The position numbers were made by a program, and so were the translations under genes. This document shows positions 1-9,367 of a stretch of 64,000 nt of DNA, in pieces. The DNA lies in NCBI GenBank assembly GCA_009602735.1, contig WELA01006186.1, forward strand, positions 112,663 to 176,662, written 5' to 3'. The notes under the pieces are model-generated. The model made no database searches, was not told the DNA's origin, and saw nothing but the letters and a program-made list of their open reading frames with translations. The number at the start of each line of letters is the position of its first letter. Position 1 is the first letter of the stretch. Origin of the DNA: Mesotaenium endlicherianum. Taxonomy: Eukaryota > Streptophyta > Zygnematophyceae > Zygnematales > Mesotaeniaceae.

Positions 1-2
1 AC

Positions 3-1160
3 TTGCCCGTGACACCTCGAGGCCATAATGCAATACTCACGGTGGTGGACAGACTTACCAAGATGGCTCATTTTATTCCCACGACGACTAAGGCTACAGC
101 ACCACAACTTGCAAGACTCATCTTTGACAACATCTTCCGACTCCATGGACTACCATCAAGAATTGTGTCAGATAGAGATCCAAGATTCACAAGCCATTTC
201 TGGAAAAATCTCTTCAAGAACTTGGGTACATCGCTGGATATGTCTACTGCCTACCACCCACAATCAGATGGGCAAACCGAGCGTATGAATCGTACCCTAA
301 AGACCTCTCTAAAGGCCTACGTGTCTACCCTCGAGCAAGACTGGGACATGTACTTGACCCCCCTCGAGTTTGCCTACAACAACACTACGCAGGCCTCTAC
401 CCAAGAGTCCCCATTCTTCCTCAACTATGGCTTCCATCCGACCACGCCACTGAGCTTCACGGCTGGCCATGATGAAGTACCTGCAGCCACAGATTTTATG
501 GAGACATTAGAAGCAGCCCTTACAGCAGCGAAGAAAGCTCTACAACACGCGCAAGATGCTCAAGCAAGAGTGGCGAACAGATCCAGAAGAGAAATTACGT
601 ACAGAGTGGGTGACAACGTGTTACTATCATCCAAGAACATTTCCCTGAACAACAGGCCTGCCGGCAGCAAGTTCTCTCCCAAGTATTTGGGACCCTTCAA
701 GATTATCCAGCAAGTCAACCCCGTTGCTTTCAAGCTAGAACTTCCCCAGACTATGCACATCGACCCCGTATTCCACGCTTCCCTCTTCAAGCCATATGTG
801 CAACCCGACAACAAGTTCCCAGGACGTGTGACAACCCCACCAGCCCCAACAATAGTGGATGATCATTTGGAGTACGAAGTGGAAGACATAGTGGCTATGA
901 GAAATTTCAGGAGACAGCAGCAATACTTGATCAAGTGGAAAGGATATCCAGATTCGGAGAATAGTTGGGTGGCGGCGCACTACCTTGACAAAGTTCAGAG
1001 AAAGTTGAAGCGCTTCCATGCCGCCAACCCCCATCTTGGACCAGCCCCAAGTCTCTCTACTAGAAGCTCGAAGACTTCAGGGAGGCAGCCTGCCACCATC
1101 AAGAAGCAGCAGAAGACCCCTTGGAGGCAGCCTGCAAGAACAAGAAAGAGGAAAAATTGA
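3..1160 (+). CDS. Fam3 gypsy Pol C-terminus: integrase core and chromodomain (5'-truncated by window edge)
   Basis: This is the end of a Ty3/gypsy polyprotein that begins before the window. Residues 1-130 are the integrase catalytic core. The second catalytic Asp lies in SDRDPRFTSHFW (about residue 58) and the Glu in HPQSDGQTERMNR (about residue 93). The first Asp lies upstream of the window. Residues 200-265 form the small basic barrel that usually follows the core (VGDNVLL, KYLGPFKI). Residues about 288-340 are a chromodomain with the aromatic and WKGY signature (YEVEDIV, YLIKWKGYPDSENSW), which in chromoviruses guides integration to modified chromatin. A basic tail (KKQQKTPWRQPARTRKRK) ends the protein. 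The frame is open throughout, so this part may still be functional. The start at position 3 is only the edge of the open frame. Confidence 0.9.
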   Translation: MPVTPRGHNAILTVVDRLTKMAHFIPTTTKATAPQLARLIFDNIFRLHGLPSRIVSDRDPRFTSHFWKNLFKNLGTSLDMSTAYHPQSDGQTERMNRTLKTSLKAYVSTLEQDWDMYLTPLEFAYNNTTQASTQESPFFLNYGFHPTTPLSFTAGHDEVPAATDFMETLEAALTAAKKALQHAQDAQARVANRSRREITYRVGDNVLLSSKNISLNNRPAGSKFSPKYLGPFKIIQQVNPVAFKLELPQTMHIDPVFHASLFKPYVQPDNKFPGRVTTPPAPTIVDDHLEYEVEDIVAMRNFRRQQQYLIKWKGYPDSENSWVAAHYLDKVQRKLKRFHAANPHLGPAPSLSTRSSKTSGRQPATIKKQQKTPWRQPARTRKRKN

Positions 1161-1438
1161 CATTAGACACTCTTCTCTTCTCGCAGTTTCTGGACAGAAA
1201 ACTAAAATTGATACTGGTGATAGGTCTCTGCATAATAATTTCTGAAAATATACCTGGCTGTAGTCCATAAGTAGCCGGTCATTTAGAGTCCAAGTTTGCT
1301 CAATTTGGAGCACTGGTGAGAGAGATATGATGCTCTAAGTAGAAGGGGGTCAAGCTGCTGGCATTGGTAGGGCAGAATATGCCTTCTGACATTGTGCCCT
1401 CCCCTGAACTTGGAATGCTTTGAAACTCAAGACTCTGG

Positions 1439-1482
1439 TAGAACATCTTACAGCGCCCANCTAGAACATCTTACAGCGCCCA
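1439..1482. other. Single-N assembly join with duplicated flanks
   Basis: A 21-base phrase is present at 1439-1459 and again at 1462-1482, separated only by N (1460) and C. A lone N between identical flanks is typical of two contig ends that overlap but were joined as a gap. The duplication is probably artificial. Confidence 0.7.
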
Positions 1483-1797
1483 TTTTGAGACTTACTTTGC
1501 AGAATTTGGAGAAGTATAGAAGGACTTATGAATTTCAGAAGTTTCTGCACATATTTGGAGGAGTGCCTACTCTCTCAGCTCTTAACGACACTCCAGAAAT
1601 TAGAATGCTCTCAAATCTGGTGACCCGGTAGAGTTTTCCAACGCGGTCCGTCTAGCACTCAAATGTTCATATTTGGAGGAGTTCTGTGGACGCTATGAAT
1701 TTTTGAATTTGTGGCAGATTCTGGGCCAACTTGTACAATTTTCTTTATCATTAAGGAGTAGGCTAGCCAATAAGGCCACACCACCTACGACCTTGCC

Positions 1798-1927
1798 TAG
1801 TCTACCTTACATATGTAGCACCTGACTTGGCGCCTTTGACTAGTCCTCTTCACATGTGTGGCATCTGACTTGAAACTGTTGACTAGTTTGCTCCACATGT
1901 GTAAGACCTGACTTGACGCGCCGAGAC
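1798..1927 (+). repeat. 43-bp tandem repeat, three diverged units
   Basis: Three consecutive units begin with TAGT and share a CACATGTGT / CTGACTTG core: 1798-1840 (43 bp), 1841-1883 (43 bp) and 1884-1927 (44 bp). They sit just before the Fam3 polypurine tract. The units have diverged at many positions, so the array is old. Confidence 0.8.
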
Positions 1928-1949
1928 GTCGCTTTTTCTATCGGGGGGG

Positions 1950-2240
1950 TGATGTAGTGATTTGAGTTATTATATATTAGTTTGCATATATTTTAATGTT
2001 TTCAAATATATTTGGAGTAGTATTGTGTGGAGTCAAGTGTGAATAGGTACTCTAGTAACTTGGTTCATGTCCTTTGAACCTTCCAAGGCATTTCCGAAGT
2101 TAGAGGAAAGACCTAGAAGAACTCCACGTGGCAAAAGTCAAATGTGCCATTTTTAGGTCAAAAGGACATGTGTACGTTATTCTAGAAAGAGGTGGCAAGT
2201 TTTGGGATGTGTTTCAAAGGGTGCCAACACATCAACATAC
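1950..2240 (+). mobile_element. Fam3 3' LTR, 5' part only
   Basis: It starts TGATGTAGTGATTTGAG directly after the purine tract, as expected for a 3' LTR. It stops at an N (2241), after which unrelated Fam1 pol sequence begins, so the rest of the LTR is missing at an assembly join or a deletion. The exact first base is uncertain (TGATG at 1950 or TGTAG at 1953). Confidence 0.55.
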
Positions 2241-2241
2241 N

Positions 2242-2678
2242 TCAAACTGCACCTGTACCTCCCTGGTGTGGTCAAGAAAAAGCTTGGTCCTGTCTGGGTC
2301 GGTCCATATTTGGTGGTGCGCTGTGTCGGTCAGAATGCTTACAAACTGAACATGTCAACAAAATACAAGGGTCACTCGGTCTTTAATGTCTCCTTCCTAG
2401 AACCATACATCAAAGGGGACACACTGTTCACAGATCGGTTACGTGTCCAACCGGGACCGGTCCCCGCTGTCCGGGACGGCGACCCTGAGGAATATGAGGT
2501 CCATGAGATTTTAGACGCTCGCTCGGTTCGTCGATCCTCTAAATATGTCATGAAGTACCTCATCCGATGGAAGGGTTACGATGCCTCTGGGGACACTTGG
2601 GAATTTAAAGACCATTTGACCAATGCCAAAGGGGCGTTGAAAGGGTTCCACCTTTGGGCGGCTGGAGCCCCTCCATAA
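2242..2678 (+). pseudogene. Fam1-D pol C-terminus (integrase tail and chromodomain)
   Basis: This is homologous to the last 140 residues of the intact Fam1-B Pol (26770-27227). It carries the post-core barrel ([15 protein letters not shown]), the linker and the chromodomain ([23 protein letters not shown]). It begins immediately after the N at 2241, so protease, RT, RNase H and most of integrase are absent. Compared with B it lacks a few bases near its start. The frame is open to a stop at 2676-2678. No initiation signal exists, so it is a truncated relic. Confidence 0.85.
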
Positions 2679-3072
2679 CGATCATTTCAGTTGACACGGG
2701 AAGGTGACAGGAGGTCCGGTCTCCATTTAAGTTGGAGGGAAAAATATATGACAGTTAGTGTGCGAGAGGGAGAAAGGGACGGTTATGTGAATCCTAAGCG
2801 TCAGCATAGTGACAGATGGGACAGCTTGGCCCACATAGAGCGCTTTAGGCGGAAGAAAGAAGGGCCTCGCACAGCAATACATCACTTAACGCACCTTAAA
2901 ACACATTCCTACGTTTATGTCTAGCGCTCCACAACTACGTCAACTCCTAGCAATCACCCTGTAAGGTAAACAACAGCGAACCCACCATACTAATACAAAC
3001 TTACTTCCTTCCTTCAACTCCTATGACAAAGGTCGATATCCTACTAACTTGTGCCCTGGTTACATGTGCAGA
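2679..3072 (+). other. Fam1-D pol-ORF3 spacer with internal purine tract and candidate splice acceptor
   Basis: Non-coding spacer between pol and ORF3. It contains an internal AAGTTGGAGGG purine tract near 2730, like the terminal PPT of Fam1. Near its end it has TACTAAC (3042-3048), a perfect branchpoint consensus, followed about 24 nt later by CAG (3069-3071) just before the ORF3 ATG at 3073. This arrangement suggests that ORF3 is translated from a spliced RNA. That is inference. Confidence 0.5.
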
Positions 3073-4725
3073 ATGGCTCCCACCACACAAATGGAGGACA
3101 GAAAGCGCAAGGCAGAAGAAGCCAGGAGGACAATGGACCAATACCAGAAGGAGCTGGCGGCGACGTCCCTCACCAGGAGAGAACAAGAAAGGGTTCGCAA
3201 ACATCAAGAGGCGGCAGAAGAAGCACATAGGAAGAAGGATCAGGAAGCGGAACACCCCAAGAAAGCTGAGGAGGAGAGACACAAGAAACAACAAGAAGAA
3301 GCGGCAGCGACAGAGGAGTAGAGAAGGAAAAAGGCTGAAGCGGACAGGCAGAAGAGCTTGGCCACTTACAGGTACACTGTGGTGGGTGGCCAAAATTTTG
3401 ATAATTTGAAGGAAGCATTGCTGGCAGCCCAGGAGATCAACAAGCTGGAACAGAGAACACTGCTACAGAGGGAAGGAACCGCAGCACTGGATAGGTACAT
3501 TGAGACACACACTGGTGTGGTCCTCTACGAGGATTGTGCCAAGATGATGGGCTATACAACGGAGCAGGCCCGGCACCTTGCCGATGATTCAGTGAACAAG
3601 TCAGTCCCTATACCGGGAATAGTGGGACATCAGAGACTCATCAGGATGGTGAGCATGCGGCCCGATAGCTTTAAGGATACGGTATTCTACCTCACACTAC
3701 TGCCAGCTTACAATGAAGTTAAGAGAAGGAGCTGGGAGTACTTGGCCAGGGAAGCAGGACAGCAGATGTTCTCTCCCCACTGGTTCCCGTGTATACTGAG
3801 GAAGGCTGAGCATGGACCCCAGTACTACCAGTAGCCAATAGACTGGAGGTGGATGACCGTCACAAACAAAAAGCAGGAATGTGACCGAGCCCAACCGGAT
3901 AATTTCCACTGTGGCCTTGACGGCTACCTCATCCTACCACCTCACATTGCCCCTTGGGACCCCAGGCTGAATGGCTGCCTGAGCAATATGAATGCAGAGC
4001 CCAAAGAGCACAGGAGGAGGGAGAGAGACTACTTCTCTAAGGGAAAGCATGCCTTCGTCAAATGGGCGAAGAATGCAGGCCGGATAGATATCAGCAGGCT
4101 GAAGGCCAAGCAACCCCCGGCGCGCCCTAAGAAAGGGAGGTCAGTAGACTACTCCATGTCTACCAGGGAGCAGGACGACTTAGTGGATGAGACTCCTACC
4201 CTCTCAAAGGAGAAAGATGAGGAGGATAAGGAAGAAGAACAAAGTAGGAGAGAAGCATTAGGAGCTGGTCCTCAGGACACCCAGGGGCAGGCAAGAGCAG
4301 GGCTTCCTCAGGAGCCAAGATCAGGAATATGGCATTTGACCCCGGCCATAGAGGCAACTGAATCGCGCACTTGCTCCCCCAGCCCACCTGCCCAAGCAGG
4401 GGAAGAAGCTGATCTGACTGTACTTGGCAGCAGGCAAAGGCAGAAATCCCCAGAGGACAGGGGTGCCAGAAGAGGAACACGCGGGGTGGCCAGGGGTATG
4501 CTGGCCTCTCCCTTCGCTCAGGGGCATGTACCTCTTGCCAATGTATTTCACCATCCTACTGGAATGCCTGTCTATGTGGGGATCAACACCCAAGTGGTTG
4601 AAGAGCAGGCTACCATCCTTCGTTCTCCTCGAGGTCCAACTTTAGAACAAACGGGGTTCTTTAGAAGGCCAGCTGACAGTCCTAGAGGGCTGTCCAGATC
4701 CAGGTCCAGATCTCAATCTCCTGAT
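3073..4725 (+). pseudogene. Fam1-D ORF3 (conserved third ORF, broken)
   Basis: Copy of the Fam1 third ORF whose intact version is at 27484-29160. The ATG at 3073 follows the candidate acceptor CAG. The coiled-coil N-terminus is rich in Glu, Lys and Gln. The conserved globular block (YRYTVVGGQNFDNLKEAL, DSFKDTVFYL, RSWEYLAREAG, LILPPHIAPWDPRLNG, SKGKHAFVKWA) is readable across the whole length. Nonsense codons interrupt it: TAG at about 3319 and TAG at 3832-3834, where B has CAG. From about 3853 the frame is open again. The arginine/serine tail is cut at about 4725, where an unrelated chromodomain fragment joins in the same frame. Confidence 0.85.
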
Positions 4726-4898
4726 CGACGAGTCAAGCGAGGTCAACGTCTTGTTCAGGAGTATCTGGTCAAAAGGAAAGGCTACCATGCCGACGACAAC
4801 ACTTGGGAGCCAGAGGCCAACTTGACTCATTGTAAGAGTAAGTTGAGGCGTTATCTGCATAACGCGTCGAGGACATCGCGTCATGAGGAGGGGGATGA
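4726..4898 (+). pseudogene. Chromodomain fragment fused to Fam1-D ORF3
   Basis: This is in frame with the truncated ORF3. It reads YLVKRKGYHADDNTWEPEANL followed by a basic tail. That is the second half of a chromodomain of the kind found at gypsy integrase C-termini. Its sequence differs from the Fam1, Fam2 and Fam3 chromodomains in the window, so it comes from another element. The frame runs to a stop at about 4909-4911, inside the adjoining LTR remnant. The fusion looks like a recombination scar and not a designed protein. Confidence 0.65.
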
Positions 4899-4971
4899 CG
4901 TAAGGTCATAGGTTCATAAAGTGCATTTTTGAGTTTCATTACGCTTCCACAAGGGCACTCTGCCCCTTTCA
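4899..4971 (+). mobile_element. Fam5 LTR with large internal deletion (73 bp)
   Basis: The first 42 or so bases match the start of the Fam5 LTR at 58985 (TAAGGTCATAGG, AAAGTGCATTTTTGAG). The remaining 30 match its end (ACGCTTCCAC, AGGGCACTCTGCCCCTTTCA). The middle 650 bases are absent. The terminal TG has become CG. No 5-bp target duplication is evident. Confidence 0.75.
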
Positions 4972-6125
4972 ATTACTGTCCTCAAGTGCTAAGCATGCTC
5001 AGCTTCATTTTTAGAGAAAATTAAAATATCATCTAAGAAGACTTGCACAAACTTACCCAAGTAGGGCCTAAAAATGTCATTTATAGTAACCCTGAAGGTC
5101 GCAGGAGCATTAGTCAGTTCAAAGGGCATCACATTATACTCATTATATCCATAACGTGTGTGAAAAGCAATCTTGTATTCATCTTCCTCGGCAATTCTAA
5201 TTTAATGATAACCACTCTTCATGTCTATTTTATTGAACACTTTAGTACCAAACAGAGTACCAAGCAAGTCCTCAATTCTGAGTAAAGCATACTTATTCTT
5301 TACTGTGATTCTGATAAGAGCTCTGTAATCCACACACATTTGCATACTGCCATCCTTCTTTTTACCAAATAAGATGGGTGCGCCATAAGGTGATTTACTG
5401 GGAGAAATGTAACCATTTTCCTCCAGCTCTGCAATCTGTGTTCTTAACTCTTCACTCTTCACATAAGACAAGTCATATGTGCGTTGCCAAGGTGGCTGAC
5501 TGCCATGTAATAAATTAATCTTATGATCTACTTCTCTCTTAGAGGGCAATCTTGGGGGCATGTTAAAAACATCTGCATACTGAGCAACAATTTTTGCAGC
5601 AGTAGGGTACTCCGGAGGGCTCACCTTTTTCTCAAACACTTCTTCAAGTTGAGGAGGTACCTCTTTTAGCAGCAGACATAACATTCTGTCTTCCTTCTGG
5701 TTCTAGCTTTCGATGAAATCCATTGCATTTAGCAATTTGCATCCTCCTGGAAGCCTTTTTTTTTCCTTCATTTGCCATTCATACAGGACAAGAGGAAGAG
5801 CACTGGTGGGTGCCAAGTTAGTTTGCCCATCACTGGCTCCTCTCACCTTAACTGTACCTCTGCTCCAACACACTTCAGCTTGATGTCTATTGAGCCAGGA
5901 CCTTCTTAGCACGAGATCATAAAAGCCAGTGTTGAGTACCTTAAGTGTAAGAGTTTCAATTAGAACTGCAATGTCAGAACCTAACTGGACCTCAATAGGC
6001 TTGGTTATTACTCCTCCCGGAATACTTGAGGCATCTCCAAGAAATATTTTTCTCTTCCCTTGGGTGACAATAGGCATCCTTAGCCGCTTAACACTAGATA
6101 GCCTTGGCGTCCCTTTGTGGTCCAT
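4972..6125 (-). pseudogene. Fam1-F pol fragment (protease end and N-terminal RT)
   Basis: Reads leftwards. The 3' part of the protease region (6125-5703; [18 protein letters not shown]-like, [11 protein letters not shown]) is followed by RT from 5684 ([38 protein letters not shown]). It continues in broken frame to the FLDDILIFS block near 5000. It ends abruptly at the Fam5 remnant at 4971. A stop separates the two ORFs at 5701, and further substitutions remove RT residues. No LTR, gag, RNase H or integrase is attached, so this is a dead internal fragment. Confidence 0.85.
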
Positions 6126-6985
6126 CTGTCACATGGTGGCCCAACTATTAGATCCCCAAGTATATGCTCGGATTTTTTCAATACTTATTAGTTTTTTTTG
6201 AGCTTTATGTCGCAACAAAATTGACATTAAATCCAGAGGTCAAGTCGACCTAGTATGTGGTCAGGGGAGCCAAACGGGCCAACCAGAAATTTCAGTTATA
6301 CCGAACTGAAGCTGAATGAAAGTGCCTGCTTTCGCTCATCCTTTTCTTTCCTCTGTTGCTTATTTATGCCATGGCTGACGCAGAATCCTCGTGCGAAGCT
6401 CTTTTAGGAGCTACTATTCTAATTTTGTCTATTGCCTATGGCCGCACGTGGGCTTATAACAATTTAGTGACGATTGTGAGGAGTTTTTCTCGTCTGGAGT
6501 AGTGAAGAAGAGATGTGAGGGTAAGAGAGGTCAAGAGCATCATTATGTTGTGTTCATTGCATTCGACAAGACAAAACCCAAGTACACCCCCGCGCTAGTA
6601 CAGGTTAACATTAGGGATGATTCACATATTTTTGAGGAGGTCCAACCGGGTGTCACAAGCAGAAATCAGTGTGCTCTCAGCCAGATTCTCAGCCAGACTC
6701 TCCTGAGATGTTCAGAGAGTCTCAGAGAGCTTCTAGGTACACGTAACACGAGTCACAGATGTGCAGCAAGTGACTTCTCCTAGCATGCAAGAGAGTGAAA
6801 GAACATCCGAGCAATGTAGGAAGAGAGAAAGACTCCAGCCCGTCATTAGATCTCGTCTCAATGCGAATTCCCTCACAGGCTTAGAGTGGACTTCGATAGT
6901 CGACATTATTCGCTACACAAAGACGTTTCAACAGGAGCAGCCAGCGTCGTAGCCTTGTAGTCAGCCTGTTGGCAACAGCCGCTCT
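6126..6985. other. Unassigned stretch, possibly Fam2 leader and gag
   Basis: No reliable domain is visible. Short plus-strand open frames (6502-6783, 6761-6952) lie in the position expected for the gag of the Fam2 element whose zinc knuckle follows at 7130, but nothing in them is diagnostic. No LTR boundary or primer-binding site is seen. Confidence 0.35.
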
Positions 6986-8068
6986 CCTTGTGTCACAACC
7001 CCTATTAGGTCTGGTCAGCCGGGTCCAAAACGCAACACCCCTTACGGCGGGCCGTCGATTCTCAACAAGCGGGCCAGCACCTAAGATTAGGAAGATTGAT
7101 AACACAGAAGCCAAAAATCGCATGATGGCTGAGGGTCTGTATTTTCATTGCGGCAGGCAGGGTCACACCTCCAAGTATTGTCCTTCCAAAAAGGATACGA
7201 GGTATGATTCCAACGCTAAAGGCAAGGCGCCTTTAAAAGGGTAGCTCAGGAGATAGCCGCAAAGCCTCCTTCTGAGCTATTGACAACACTTCTTAGTGCA
7301 CAGGAAATTCTCAATGTTTGCTCGCCACCACCAAAGATTCTTGTTCTCCCTGGCGTACGTAACATAAATATATTTTGTTCCGAATATATTGGTATGCAAG
7401 TGTTGAGCTTTGTCGAGTTTACGGAACTTGAGTGCATACATGCTTGCGTGTTTTTGCACTTTCAGCAGAATGATCCCAACCTTGCATAGTGTTACGAACA
7501 CTTGTCATTTTTAGGTCGACCGAACAAGTGTCTTGCTCTAATTTACATTGCTGCATTCACAAAGGGACCTCCTGGCCTTGAGCGTATCACTCAGTTTCCC
7601 AGGGGTTTAACGATGCAAAATGGACGTTTGCCTACGAGGCTTTATGTTTCCGTTTTTCCTCTCATGGCAAGAACTCTGCTCATTCTGCACAACGTCACTT
7701 AGAATTCGAGCATGACGATAGAGAGTCACATCTCAGGCCGTTCTGCTCATACTGTCATTGATTCAGGTGCATCGACAAGCTTTATAAGCGCTCGTTTTGC
7801 GCAAGCGTTAAAGCTGGTTCCAATTAAAACAATTGATCAACTTCGTCTCAGCGATGGTTCTTTAGTTGACATAATTGGAACTATTTAATTACCTCTTAAA
7901 CTGCAGTCTTACCGCGAAAAATAAAAGTTTTATGTAACGATTCTCCCCGTTGGTGTTGATGCAATTTTGGGTAACACTTGGCTTCAGTTAACAAGTGCAT
8001 TGTTGGACTACGGTCAGAGTACGTGCATTCTTCGCGTAAGAGATCATAAGTATACTCTTCACTCTCTC
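6986..8068 (+). pseudogene. Fam2-H gag end (zinc knuckle) and aspartic protease, left half of a split element
   Basis: A CCHC knuckle, YFHCGRQGHTSKYCPSKK, lies at 7139-7192 and ends the Gag part. After a linker (7250-7500) a retropepsin domain follows: VIDSGASTSFISARFAQALKL at about 7756, with the catalytic Asp-Ser-Gly intact, and LGNTWLQLTSALLDYG at about 7966. Stops after LVDIIGTI and within the next strand break the frame. The same linker and protease occur in the minus-strand Fam2 copy at about 40230-39223, which supports the family assignment. The protein stops near 8068, where minus-strand Fam1-C sequence begins. The matching RT half resumes at 33057. Confidence 0.8.
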
Positions 8069-9009
8069 TAGGAGCCACGAAATATGGATCTTGGCTCATG
8101 CGGTCTCTTACTCCATCCAGTCTTGGGTCCCAACCGGCAATATGAGGAGGCAACACTATGTTCTCCTGTAGGTCCGTTGGGAAGTCTTCCTCCCTTGCCT
8201 TGTCATTTTGCTGGTCCCTCATGTTGATGGTCATCCACCGCCAATCGGTGGGCTTCTGGAAGAAGGCAGGGTCTGTCCTTTTCAGAGTACAAGGGTACCA
8301 GTGCCCCGCAAAGTCTAGCTGACTGGTTTCCCTCGTCAAAATTCCCAGCTTCTTCTCTCCACCTCATTATACATGGCCTTGAACCTGTTATGGGATGTAG
8401 AGTCCTTAAAGCTGTCCGCGTCCATAGAGATCATCCTGATGACCCTATCTTTCCCCCAGATACCCGGAATCAATACAGCTCCTGTTTCATTCATTTGGGC
8501 CATTGCCTTGGCCTCTTTGACCGTACATCCTACCATCCCGACATAATCGTGGTAGAGGAGGAGTCCTGTGCTGACCTCTATATACTTGTCAAAGTTTCAG
8601 ATGTCTCCCCTTCCCTCTGCAAGATGTCCTGTTGTGCCTCATCGCAACTTCTCTGGGCAAACTTGAAGGCCTCCTCCAATAGATCAAAGTCCTTGCCGAG
8701 CACTGTGTATAAATAGCTGCTGATTCTCCTTTGTTCTTCTTTGTCAGCCTGCTGCTTCCGCCTCTCCTCAGCTTGCCTCTCCTCTTCCGCCTTCTTGGCC
8801 TCCTCTGCAGCTTTTCTGTCCAATTCTTCCAGCCTCAGCCTGGCTTGCTTCTCCTCCTCCTCCTTCTTTTGTGCCTCCCGCTGTTGGTGGAGTCGTTGTG
8901 ATTCCCGAGCGGAGATGGAGGATGATTCACTGTCGCCACGGAGTTGCAAATATTCTGCGTGTGCCTCTTCCGCTCTTCTCTTCCTCTTAAGTTCTGACTT
9001 CTGAGTCAT
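8069..9009 (-). pseudogene. Fam1-C ORF3, second subtype, C-terminally truncated
   Basis: The ATG at 9009 (MTQKSELKRKRRAEEAH) opens a long charged coiled coil (QQREAQKKEEEEKQARLRLEELDRK). The conserved block follows (YLYTVLGKDFDLLEEAFKFAQ, IPGIWGKDRVIRMISMDADSFKD, YNEVERRSWEF, DFAGHWYPCTLKRTD, PTDWRWMTINMRDQQ, LPPHIAGWDPRLDG). Frame breaks occur near 8578 and 8336. At about 8085 the ORF3 sequence ends after DRMSQ and unrelated sequence follows. It belongs with the A copy to a subtype distinct from the B, D and E copies. Confidence 0.85.
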
Positions 9010-9367
9010 CTTGCTCAATCATAAACACAATGCAGTCAGTGAAGTCATGATACTTTGCCGCGACTGAGTGCCCGTGGTTAAGAAGAACGTGATACGGGGA
9101 GTCCCTAGTGTGTAGTACCTTGTGTGAGTGAGTATAAGAGAGAATTGAGTTAGAGAGAGAAAGTGAGTACGAGCGCAAGTCGAGTGTGTAGAATGGTTAT
9201 AAAATTCGCCTGGCTGATCCCAAAACGGAACACACTCCCTCCAACTTAAGTTTAAAGGTGGGCTGCCTGTCATAACTATCACTATGTGTCACTAACTGTC
9301 ACATTCCCCTCCGACTTATATGGAGACAGGACCTCCTGTCACTCGTCCATGTCCACTGAAATGAGAG
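9010..9367 (-). other. Fam1-C pol-ORF3 spacer
   Basis: Non-coding. It contains two CTCCCTCCAACTT-type tracts (RC: AAGTTGGAGGGAG, AAGTCGGAGGGG) near 9236 and 9311. These resemble the Fam1 polypurine tract but lie upstream of ORF3. I see no gene. Confidence 0.5.

Larger units (their letters stand above)
1161..1949 (+). other. Fam3 3' untranslated region
   Basis: Non-coding stretch between the Fam3 pol stop and its 3' LTR. It holds several loose repeats of a phrase like ATTTGGAGGAG, a single-N assembly join at 1460, and a tandem array at 1798-1927. It ends in a purine tract (TCGGGGGGGT, 1941-1950) that fits the polypurine tract priming plus-strand synthesis. I see no gene in it. Confidence 0.6.

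Noticed and set aside
1439-1482. True 21-bp tandem duplication
   Set aside because: The copies are identical and separated by an N, unlike the diverged repeats nearby, which fits an assembly join.
1798-1927. CRISPR-like array
   Set aside because: Units are contiguous with no unique spacers and lie in a retrotransposon 3' UTR of a eukaryote.
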